Shown here: piece after piece, positions 11,737 through 21,049 of the stretch
Layout: each line of letters opens with the position of its first letter
Numbering within the stretch: the stretch's first letter is position 1
Assembly: GCA_008508345.1 (NCBI GenBank)
Contig: QNGE01002353.1
Location: forward strand, 40,215 to 104,214
Length of the DNA stretch: 64,000 nucleotides
Direction of reading: 5' to 3'
From: Paragonimus westermani
Taxonomy: Eukaryota; Platyhelminthes; Trematoda; Plagiorchiida; Troglotrematidae
Translations under genes and position numbers: made by a program
The notes under the pieces: generated by a model
The model's input: only the letters and a program-made list of their open reading frames with translations
Databases searched by the model: none
Told to the model about the DNA's origin: nothing

Positions 11737-13274
11737 TCGTCATTCTCGATAAGGCTGACTACTTGAGCAAAATGAACTCGTTATTGGAAGATACAACCAA
11801 GTTCGTAAAGATAGACAACGAGAAGGATATGACGATGACCATAGAGAAGGCTTTCACGAAATCGTTGCTATGCTTGAAACAGATGGGACTTATCGATTCA
11901 GGTACGTTTTCGAAAGTCAGACCAGTGGACACTGTTATTCCTAGACTTTACGGTTTGCCCAAGGTCCACAAATGTGGAATACCTTTGCGACCGATCTTGG
12001 ACATGAGTAATTCCCCGTATCATGCAACGGCGAAATGGCTAGCAGGGATGTTAGAGCCGGTAAGGAGACAGCTAGCAGTCCACAGTTTGAGGGATTCATT
12101 CGAATTCGTTAAAATCCTGAAGGAACTAAATGTGTCGAGAAAAAGAATATTCTCGCTTGATGTAATATCCTTATTCACTAATATGCCGCTCAGGGAAACA
12201 ATCGAGTTTCTAGGCGATTATCTTGAGAACAACTCCATAAATGTGGGATTGCCGGTGGAAGAATTAAAACGGTTGTTATACCGTTGTACCTATAATGTTC
12301 AGTTTCAATTTTCCGGTAGACTATATCGACAAAAGGACGGGGTAGCAATGGGGTCACCATTAGGACCACTACTAGCTGATATTTTTATGGCAAAGCTTGA
12401 AAGTGGAGCGCTAGCAACTCAGATTAACTCGTTTACTCTTTACAAGCGATATGTAGATGACATTATTTGCGTAACGGATGAATCAATAAGCCCTTGAGAA
12501 ATACTGGGACGGTTCAACTCAGCCCACAAGAATATCCGTTTCACCATGGAGCCTGAGTCACAGGACGGCATCTCGTTCCTAGACGTCTTCCTGTCCCGCC
12601 GCTCAGATGGGACGATACAGAGGAAAGTGCACCGTAAGTTGACGTGGACCGGACAGTATACAAATTTCTATAGTTTTGTACCATTAAGACAGAAAATCAA
12701 CCTTATCCGATGTATGGTAGATAGAACGACGAAAATATGCTCGAGCGATACCCTGGAAGAAGAAAAAACGATTCATATTTAAAGTCCTAGTTGAAGATGG
12801 CTATCCTGAACAGTTTATTCATAGACATATGTTAAGTGGCACAAAATTAGACAATCCACACACCTTAGAGAAGAAGTCTGTTTATATTTCATTGCCTTTT
12901 AAGGGCGACAATGCCTCCAAGAATATAAGCAACAAACTTAGCATAGTCCTAAGCAAGACCTATTTTGCTGCAAAACTGCGAGTCCAGTTTAGTTCCATAC
13001 CGATTTTGCGTCCTCCGTTGAAAGATGTATTGCCCGTTCATGCTGCCTCTTACTGTGTATATCATTTTGTTTGTTCCTGTGGAACGAGCTATGTAGACCG
13101 CACGACACGGCGACTATCCGAACGCATTCGGCAGCATCATCCAGTGTGGCTAACTCGGGGCTTGTCAAAATCTTGCTCGTCTTCTATCGCTGCACACCTC
13201 ATGGAGTCCAACCACTCAATCGATCTCAATGACTCATTTCGTCCTATCTATCGCGCACCGGGTTTATAATCAAC
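11737..13274 (+). pseudogene. PLE-1, right arm: inverted, truncated copy of the same PLE
   Basis: From 11737 to about 13273 this is the reverse complement of 9738-11274. It encodes the same RT motifs (YGLPKVHK, LDVISLFTNMP, YVDD) and the start of the GIY-YIG domain. The TGA (12495-12497) and the frameshift near 12780 are shared with the left arm. This arm is shorter at both ends: it begins inside the RT N-terminal region, about 460 bp later than the left arm, and stops in the endonuclease after RAPGL. The two copies lie 5'-to-5' with their 3' ends facing outward. Position 11736, between them, is an N. Confidence 0.9.
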
Positions 13275-13287
13275 ACAGATGAAATCG
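13275..13287 (+). repeat. 13-bp target-site duplication, right copy
   Basis: ACAGATGAAATCG, identical to 9505-9517. RTE-1 coding sequence continues directly after it. Confidence 0.85.
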
Positions 13288-13566
13288 TTCACGAAGGGGT
13301 TGGCCACTGTCGGTTGGGTTCGCCTCGCGGGTTGGAGCACTCGTGACTCACAGATTCGGCGGCTGAAGACTTTAGGCGAGGTGGCGGCTGAACGAGCTCA
13401 GTGGCGTGAATGTTGTCGTTTTGTTGGCCGAGTTGTCTGTGAAGTGACTGCACTTGATGACGCGGGACAGTGATAGGTGTAAGGACCTAGCGACTTATGT
13501 TAACCTGCCTATTGATTACCAACCTCATGAATTGTTTGCCATAAAATAACCCATCGATGCTATTGT

Positions 13567-13615
13567 AAATTCGATACTGACGAGTCAGTAAGAAATGCTT
13601 GTATTCACCAGTTTT
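13567..13615 (+). ncRNA. Hammerhead ribozyme motif, degenerate
   Basis: CTGACGA (13577-13583), an 8-nt stem-II position, GAAA (13592-13595), a 3-bp stem III (TGC/GTA, one wobble) with a 2-nt loop, then T (16.1), T (17) and the stem-I strand. It aligns base by base with the better preserved motif at 30193-30241, and both are followed by CAGTTTTCGTGTTCTAAC. Stem I is weakened (mismatches at 13576/13606, 13574/13608 and 13572/13610), and stem II has lost the G-C closing pair. It is likely inactive. Confidence 0.5.
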
Positions 13616-13871
13616 CGTGTTCTAACTTCTAAAAGGAACTAACTGTTCCGAATTTCTACAGCTTGGTTGTTTGTTTGCAAGATGTAGGCGTCTTGATGTT
13701 GAATGTTCGAACATAGACGTAGCCATTTTTAGTAGCTAGATCCTTTCTCGTTCCCTTCTTCTCTCCTTCTTTCTTTCTGTATATGGTTTGCTTTCTTTCT
13801 CCCTCGTGGTTGCGTGGCCACCAAGCATCAACGTGAATCACTAATGTATTGTTATCTCTGATGATGATGGT

Positions 13872-14639
13872 GAACCGTTGGAGGCAATCGAGAAGTTCGT
13901 GTGTCTTGGAAGCTGTATGAACACTGGTGGAATATTTGGTGGGATCAGAAATTGTTTAGTGAAGGCTCTGATGGCGTTTGCCAATTCACGTCATCTATGG
14001 CGTCGGTATGATCCCTGTCTTTCTGTAAGGCCGAGTGTACAATGTCACTGTAAAGGCAGTCCTATTGCACGGCTCCGAAACCTGGTCCACTTACGCGGAG
14101 ACTGTTCACAGAGTGACCGTTTTTGACCATCCGTGTCTCCGAAATATTTGCGGCGTGTGGTGATAACACCGTGTCAACAATGACGAAGTTCGCCGATGTG
14201 CCTTCGGAACGGATAATTTCTGTCGACTCTTGAGCATTCTTATCTCGTCTTACAGGATTCATTGGCTTGGTCACATCCTACGAATGCCAACTAATCGTCT
14301 GTCACATTGTGTCCTGTTTGCAAGTAGTCCGTTAGGTTCGATGCGGTAGTTTGTTGGTTAGCGTGTGACTTGGATTCGGGATATGAAAATACTGACACCG
14401 AAGCTTGCTTCAGTAGGGCGCTCCCGGTTCCCTGGTTGAGGTCCGAAGATCAATGGGAACTCGTGGTTGAGGACGCTATCCGATATTACAAAGAATGGAC
14501 GTCGGTGACGCTTTTGTTGTAAATCTCTGTGTGCATCAGTGTGTTTTCCTTCGTTCTCGTTCTACACCCTTACCGAACTTTACCTCATACAATGCATTTT
14601 CTCTTCTCACATTATGGCACATATATTACGCCGTGGCCG

Positions 14640-14642
<3 letters not shown>
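13872..14642 (+). pseudogene. RTE-2 retroelement relic (RT C-terminus and 3' UTR)
   Basis: The frame from about 13878 gives EAIEKFVCLGSCMNTGG, then AFANSRHLWRRYD, followed by decayed versions of the usual RTE string. These include LPTNRL- and PGWG-like pieces in several frames, ending around YKEW at about 14490. It is heavily frameshifted and full of stops. It starts directly after the (TGA)n tail of RTE-1, so RTE-1 may have inserted into RTE-2. Non-coding DNA with a pyrimidine-rich middle follows, and then a (TA)n tract at 14643 that may be its 3' tail. Confidence 0.65.
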
Positions 14643-14682
<40 letters not shown>

Positions 14683-14738
14683 CGTACCGCCAGAAGATGG
14701 TTATTCTTAATGGAAAATTCAACGACGTTTTTGAGGAN

Positions 14739-14774
<36 letters not shown>

Positions 14775-14829
14775 CGTACCGCCAGAAGATGGTTATTCTT
14801 AATGGAAAATTCAACGACGTTTTTGAGGA
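14643..14829. repeat. (TA)n plus 57-bp exact duplication around an N
   Basis: A (TA)n tract (14643-14680) is followed by TTCGTACCGCCAGAAGATGG and onwards to TTTTTGAGGA (14681-14737). Then comes N at 14738, a second (AT)n tract (14739-14771), and the same 57 bp again (14773-14829). The pattern is what two overlapping contig ends look like when they are joined without merging, so it is probably one locus written twice. Confidence 0.85.
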
Positions 14830-14899
14830 CAAAGTAATGTGCAGACTACTAGAAGCGATAACAAATAAAACCAACCATAATCGCTCCAATAAGCAGACG

Positions 14900-17090
14900 A
14901 AGTTGATCTAAATGTTTAAACAGACATGTGGTCCAGCACAATCCACAACAGAGCGGATCCATAACCTGTCCAGTCGCCAATTGACGAATTACGATACGGC
15001 GGTCCTTCTGAAAGGTCTTAATTTCAACATTAAGGACATTCCGATTGCATCACTTGAAGCCGGAATATAGAGACCTCTATTGGATGAAGACGACCGCCAA
15101 CAGCCTAAGGCAGCAGTGGGCGGTATGCTCAGGTCACAAACACCAAGCAACGTCATTACTATTAAAGAGAAATCAGCACTGAATTCATTGATGAGCAGCA
15201 AAATTACCGTTTTCCTGACATCTGACAAGGGTAACATTATTATCTTACTAAACAAAAGTGACTATGTGAAGAGCTCAAGATTCCCCCAGTGATCCAATCA
15301 TCCATACGGTACTATAGGGAAAGAAAGATCCACTCAAAACCCCAAGGAATAAACTAAACAGAAAAACCTATTGACTCTCAGAAAGCAAAACAAGCTCAGT
15401 GACATCATGAGGGAACTAAAACTCACCGAGTATCCCACTCCGAGGTCTTACGAACCGCCTGAAATTCACAAAAACATCATATCGAGACCGATCGTTTCAA
15501 CCAGGGAGCTTCAACCTATAGGTTAGGAGGATTCCTCTGTAGGTTAATTCAACCGATACTCAACAATAGGCCCTCATTTATACTCTGCCCTGAACTTCTT
15601 CATTCGCTGGCTCAACTGATCGATACGTGGGCAGTTAAAACCCAATAAGCGTTCACAAACACAAAAGTGAGATAATGTGAATTGTCAGATTCCTTGGCTG
15701 GTACTCATACTGCTAACGATGGCTTTTCTCACCAGACCTACCAGGATCTAGCAGCGAGAAACCAGTCTTGCAAATAATACACAACGACTAATGTTTTTTT
15801 ATTAGTTCGGAAAGATAAACCATCCAATCCGTACCACGTGTATCGAATGGTCAACTGTGTTGTTTCTTGGGCAATAGTATGGACACAGACCATGTTGATC
15901 TTTTGGCAGTTCTCATGCCATCAAGTTTGGGTACACGGGGATGTTGACAGAATGGATTAGGCACCTCCACATGATTATGTGTATATAGGCGTATATTCAG
16001 CAGTAGTTTCCCAGTTATACTCACCGCCACAGACTACCTCAACAAGCTGCAGGGTCTGAACTTAGAAGATGAAGTGTCAGTAGTATTGTTCGAAATTCGC
16101 CATATGTTCAATTGCATTCCGAACAAGCCAGCGTTGAACGCACGCACTGGTCAATATGCTGCGGGGTACCGTGCAACGCCAAGATCACACCGAGCTTTGT
16201 ATAGCTGAAGTCGTAGATCTAACACAATTTTGCACAGAAACCTACTTACAATTTGAAGGTACAGTATATTAACAGCAACAAGGAACACAATTCTGTGAAA
16301 GAACCGCGTTCCAGAAGTGCCGTCCGACATTGTAGTTGAGGTGCGTTTGTTATCATTAAACATGCGGAGATCAACAAAGTGTTACTGCAACTTCGACTCA
16401 CCAAGGGAAGAAAAAGCAAAGCGTCAATGTCAGTGACAGTCTGATGAAACCACACCCATCGTAAACCAACAGCCACCGACATCATGCTGTCGTTCAATAG
16501 TGACCATCCGGCCACACAAAATTATTTCGTCGAGTAGCCACCCACTGCAGTACGCCTGAATTACAAAATGCGGAGAGGGAACACCTGTATAGGTTGTTCA
16601 CGTCAAACGTCTGCCAAAGACCAATCGTAAACGCGCACATCAGATTCGGACCGACTGTTGATTCTAACTACACGAGAGGCAAAGCCTTACATAAACGGAA
16701 CCTCGGAGGCAACGGAGTGCATTATACGAAAGTCTGCGGTCAGAATAGCTCATAGGCCACCAAACAGTTTTCGGAGTAATCTTTACAAAATCGAAGACAA
16801 TTGAGGAGGATGGGCGTGACTGTGACCAAGCCCACGTGAGCGAAACATGCGAACAGTTGAAAACGCGTTTACACGAAAATCACTTAGCTCTAAGAAAGGC
16901 AGGTCAAAAGTCACACCTTTGGCACATCGCGCAACCACAGGTCACGAGGTCAAACTGGCGGACGCCTAGGTGATCGGATTAGTGGAAGGAAATCAGGGAC
17001 GACTAGTTCTTGAAGCGATATTCTCTCACAATGCTTTCAACAGACACATTGATCTCCAGACTCACTATACTCCACTGATCACATAAGTAT
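14900..17090 (+). pseudogene. PLE-2: nearly full-length but decayed Penelope-like element
   Basis: Recognisable pieces follow the PLE order in shifting frames. They are IHNLSSRQLTNYD and LKGLNFNI (from about 14955), SDKGNIIILLNKSDYV (about 15220), a decayed PRSYEPPEIHK (YGLPKIHK region, about 15440), motif A VVLFEIRHMFNCIPNKPAL (about 16082), FVIIKHAEINK (region after the YVDD motif), HCSTPELQNAEREHLYRLF (about 16540), and the GIY-YIG C-terminus EQLKTRLHENHLALRKAGQ with LVLEAIFSHNAFNRHIDL (about 16850-17070). Motif B and the YVDD motif are lost. The catalytic Asp of motif A is replaced (FEIRHMF for FDV-LF). It belongs to a different PLE subfamily from PLE-1. Confidence 0.85.
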
Positions 17091-17121
17091 GGCGAAGGTG
17101 AATGATAGACAGACAAACATG

Positions 17122-17145
17122 CTGACGAGCTGGTAAGCGATGTGC
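17122..17145 (+). ncRNA. Possible hammerhead relic downstream of PLE-2
   Basis: CTGACGA (17122-17128) is followed by a perfect short stem II (GCT GGTA AGC, 17129-17138). The next four bases are GATG where the active core needs GAAA, and no clear stem III closes. It lies about 40 bp after the PLE-2 coding end, which is where a PLE ribozyme would be expected. It is weak on sequence alone. Confidence 0.22.
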
Positions 17146-19438
17146 AATTTATTCATCATCGTTTTGTTTGACAACGGATCCCAGTAAATACTCATCACTC
17201 GGTGTGCGCCTTTTTACGCACACATGCACACATTTACTTATGAACTGCGTGCCGCGACCGGGTGACCTCAGACCATGATGTGTACGTTTGACGTATGCAT
17301 GTATGATCTATTTTCCGAAGCTGTGTTCTGGCTTTCCGTATAAATGTATCCGATAGAAGGGACTGTACCTGTTTAAAGACTCTAACCGAATAACTTGGGT
17401 ATAAATTGTGGCGCTATCACGGTTATTAATGCCATCGGGCCGAATCCATTAAGTTTCAGGATTTTTACTATGCTGTGTGAATCACTGAATTCGGTTCAGG
17501 GTTACCAGCTATCCCATGCAAGTTGGACGGCCTTAGAAAAAAGCATTCTCGTTAATGTCATTTATCTGTGAGCCAAATTCATGTACCTCTCCCGCGTTAT
17601 AACCGTTCATGTATTGAGGTAAACTCTGTTAACGGGTGTATCCCTAGCAACTTACCACTAAATTATTAGCCTTGAAAGTGCAATTACTTCACCATCACAG
17701 AGTTTGACTACAACAGTATATTACTGACAGATGGTAAGGATTTGGTGAGTATGAGTTGAACATCAGACACAATCAGTTGCCGATTTGGCATTCAGATTTA
17801 CTTTCCGGCCAGCTCCTTCTGAGGTGTTCCGTTCCTCAGCATTGTGTATTCTAATGCGAGGTCAGCGGTGTGGAGTTCAGCACAACTGGCTCCTTGAGAA
17901 AGTGGCTGGATTCCAAATCCAGATTGCATAAAGGATGTGCACCACTAATAAACTCTAATAAGAGCGAGATTTCTTTCCGAGATAGGCTGGCTGAAAAATG
18001 TGTGAATGCGAGAGCCTTGTGAGTGATGTTCATTTCCTGCTACAGTATTATCGTGACTACGGACAGAGAAGAGCATCTCATTAATATTAAGAGGGATCTG
18101 GTTCGTGCAACGGCATTTTGTGGACGTGTATTGTCAGTCGTTCGTATATCAATTTGGATTATATATCACCACTCATGCGAAGATTCACCTTTTCTTGTGA
18201 ATTGGAATTATCGTGTGATTTGTGTGAATCCAGTAAAAAACAAAGTGATGGGGCCCGTTTTCGAACAGTCGAACCATGTGTTTGAGCCGGTTTGCCTACA
18301 AAACATTGGTGGTAATTAAGTAAATGTATATTTGCGTTCTTTCCTTGAAATTAATGGAACGTCGCTGCGTATGCCGTGAACCAAAAATACTTATTGCACT
18401 CTGGCTCAGTGTTTCGGGGTTACTCGGCCGTTTATTTTTTGACCTTTGTTCATCTTGACTTCAAATCTTACCATATGCATCGATCGATATCTAGTCTACA
18501 GTGTACGCCTGTTTGTAATATGGTGCCATCTGCTGGATTCAGCAGACACAGGTCTGTCTGTAGTGTGTGATATCCGCTAAAGGCGGCGTAATGGAAGTGC
18601 GTATATATTTCTTGCATACGTCACCTATCGATTCATGGGACCCGTTTATGGGACCAATTTGGGTTCGATCGTCTGAATTGTATGTTGAATCATACTAATT
18701 CTGGAATTGGGTGGTGTTAGTAACTCCAATTTTTGTCAGTATGCCGTACTCTCATCTCGGTACACGTGCCAAATGAAAAAAGGAAACTGGCTAAAAGGTT
18801 AAATCCTGAACAGGTCTACGAAATTGTATATCACAACCCATTTGGTCTGTATAAGGGGTGTTTTGTCACTTTTGTGTGTGTAAGTAGCGAGACTTTACGA
18901 AGCTGACTGGAGTGTTTTGAGTATATATTTTCGGCTACGAGGCTGGCAACTGGTGCTGGTCACCGAGATTTGCAAATGTCATCTGAAAGGAGGAAGTCAA
19001 TTGCCACGTTATTTTCTCACGGACTCAGGGTTTACGTTGATCATTCTGATCCAGTCGATATGCTAAACGAGAACCGTGGATACGGGTTTGGAGAGAGAGT
19101 TTGGGTGGGAGCTAGGTCTAGTTATTCAGCTAAATTAGTTCCATGCTTCAATGTTGATTTTAAGTTTGTAATTGTTGTTTTTGGTTTCCCAAGCCAGTAT
19201 ATTGTCATCATTTATGTGAACAATCCGTCCTGTGACTAAATCGAGATAGTCAAAATCCTTTTTTGTTGGATGTGTTGACTTAATCACGAAATTCGTTCTA
19301 TCCGTGACATAATTCAAACTCTTATTATCAGTCCTGTAGATGCAGCCTGCAGTTGGTTGCATCGTTAAACCATTTTTGGTGAAAATTCACTCCAGACTGC
19401 CGTACGTTCGTCTTTTCTATCCATCCAATACCCCGAAG
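17146..19438. other. Intron 1, distal part, no gene recognised
   Basis: Short open frames occur (18023-18319, 18376-18570, 18970-19239) without recognisable motifs or convincing splice borders. No repeat was identified by eye. Confidence 0.4.
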
Positions 19439-19738
19439 AATTCTTCGCGTCCCACATCGAGCCATACATGTGGTGTCGATGTTACACCTACCACCTCGAC
19501 TACCTCGGTACCGATTGAAAGCCCTGTTCCCGTGGCCCGTGCCTCCGGTCCAGCCGTTCGTCCTATGGTGCCGCGACGCGCACCATCTACCCGTCTGTCT
19601 ACTGTACAAATGACTGTAGGTGTGTCAGATCATTCATCTTCGGCAAACGGTCTTGGCTCATCAAATTGCATACCAGAGAACTGTGCACAGGCCAGAGAGA
19701 GTCAAAGTGGTCCAGGCAACGAGAAATTTCCCTGTAAG
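19439..19738 (+). CDS. Host gene exon B: Ser/Thr/Pro/Val-rich segment
   Basis: The donor is AAG|GTAAGG at 19739. The preferred acceptor is ACCCCGAAG, AG at 19437-19438, behind the pyrimidine tract at about 19409-19425. It gives a phase 0-to-0 exon of 100 codons. An alternative acceptor at 19338-19339 keeps the same phase and would add 33 codons. The peptide is low complexity: TPTTSTTSVPIESPVPVARA, then RPMVPRRAPSTRLS, ending in a Ser/Gly/Asn-rich part and EKFPCK. It has no recognisable fold. RRAPS is a potential basophilic-kinase site. Phase 0 matches both exon A and exon C. Confidence 0.62.
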
Positions 19739-20071
19739 GTAAGGTGAGGGGGGACGATTTTTAATTTGGGTTGCGTCGCAACAGTCCCACCAGGTCCCAC
19801 AATTAGGAGATTTTCTTCTATGTTCATTCTGAAACCGGTCTTGTTTTCGTTTGGGGTTCAATTCTGGTTGGTGTGGATCGGTTAGCCTACTCTTCTGGTA
19901 GTAAATTTATCGTTTCCTTATTTGGAGGTTCAAAAGTGTGTTACACATCACGTCAAGTAGACGAATTTCGCTGTCTACACCACTTCATGTAAAGCAACGC
20001 TGAAAGATTTTATTGACATTGCGACGGAACCATAAAATTTTCAGTCTAATTGTCTATAAACGAATCAATTG

Positions 20072-20094
20072 ATATATATATATATATATATATA
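20072..20094. repeat. (AT)n microsatellite
   Basis: A pure AT tract of about 23 bp in the intron between exons B and C. Confidence 0.95.
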
Positions 20095-20384
20095 CATTAT
20101 TCTGCACTGATTACCCGATAGTTTTTGGACTGGATAGTTTTTGACTGAACTATAACTAGTTGGTTTGAGGATTTGATGTGTGCATGCAGCATCGTTCGTG
20201 TGGATTCTACATAAATATTGGAAGGGTTCTAAAAACAGAAGAAGGCGGCCTGTTTGCCTTCAGCTGATATTGGAGGGTAATGTAAGCAAAATACGTACAT
20301 GTAATTTCGCAGCATCAGGACAGGAACTTTATAAATCCCTTTGAAAGCTTGAGCTCTTTAAAATACTGCTTGTTCTATACTCCG

Positions 20385-20600
20385 TTGCTGCGGATGAGCA
20401 CGAACCATCTTAGACTACCGGTTTGGAGTAGTTACGAACCCAAGGGCTTGAGATGGTGTTCGTAATGATTCTTGTTGCCCATTCTCAACCCGACACTTCA
20501 GGACCGATTCCGCCCTTGTTTGGACTTGTTAAGTAGACGTAGTCTGAATGGGGATCGAATCGGCTACTTTCCGCGTAACGAGTTCGCACTCTTTAACAAA
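20385..20600 (-). repeat. SINE-like repeat, copy 1
   Basis: The + strand has GAACCATCTTAGACTACCGG, then GGACCGATTCCGCCCTTG, then GGGGATCGAATCGGC and CGCGTAACGAGTTCGCAC. On the minus strand the last part reads as a tRNA-like head: AGTGCGAACTCGTTACGCGG then GCCGATTCGATCCCC, which resembles a pol III B box in a T-arm. A second copy lies in the same orientation at about 20818-21030. The length and head fit a tRNA-derived SINE. Confidence 0.5.
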
Positions 20601-20817
20601 CGAAGAACTAGTTACCGCCCTCTGGCATGAAAAAAACATTACACACCTGATGGACAAAAAATACTGTCACATCCTGTGCAATGTTCGTAGGTCGAAGCTC
20701 CTAATGATTCTTACCATGCCTCTGAAGTTTTCCAATGAGGTGATATTAGAGTTTAAGACCTCAGACGAACACACTGTTGTCTATACTTGAGTTATAGCTT
20801 GGTTACACTCGGTTAAT

Positions 20818-21030
20818 GTGGATAAACACAGACCATCTTAGGTTGCTGGTTTGGACTGGCTACAGCCGCAGAGGCTCGAAATGTCCGTAGTGTTTCGTGA
20901 TGCTCAACCTCAAACGGACATTTCATGACCGATTCCGCCCATGTTTGGGCTCATCAGGGAGAGATAGCCTGAATGCAAGAGCGAACCGGCAACCCTTGTT
21001 ACGAACCGAAGCTTCTATCCGCTCTTATCT
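20818..21030 (-). repeat. SINE-like repeat, copy 2 (direct repeat of copy 1)
   Basis: Contains GACCATCTTAGGTTGCTGG, CATGACCGATTCCGCCCATG, GAGATAGCCTGAATGC and GAGCGAACCGGC in the same order as the copy at 20385-20600. The spacing between matching points is about 430 bp. On the minus strand, GCCGGTTCGCTCTTGCATTC is the B-box-like part. Similarity is moderate, so the two copies are old or independent insertions. Confidence 0.5.
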
Positions 21031-21049
21031 CCCTCGGATGAATCCGAAC

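Larger units (their letters stand above)
13275..13871 (+). pseudogene. RTE-1 retroelement, right fragment: RT C-terminus and 3' UTR with (TGA)n tail
   Basis: The frame from 13279 gives MKSFTKGLATVGWVRLAG, then LGEVAAERAQWRECC, ending at 13471-13473. This is the C-terminus of the RTE protein, parallel to the copy at 25083-25658. The 3' UTR from about 13651 to 13860 (CAGCTTGGTTGTTTGTTTGC, TCGTTCCCTTCTTCTCTCC) matches the 3' UTR of that copy. It ends in TGATGATGATG, a short trinucleotide tail typical of RTE elements. The stretch 13494-13650 is not found in the 25-kb copy and holds a hammerhead-like motif, so it may be a small insertion. Confidence 0.8.

Noticed and set aside
9440..13871. Reading the PLE inverted pair as purely an assembly palindrome
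   Set aside because: Each flank independently enters a PLE 3' end, the target-site duplication is exact and the RTE frame is restored by removing the insert; only the centre at N remains doubtful.
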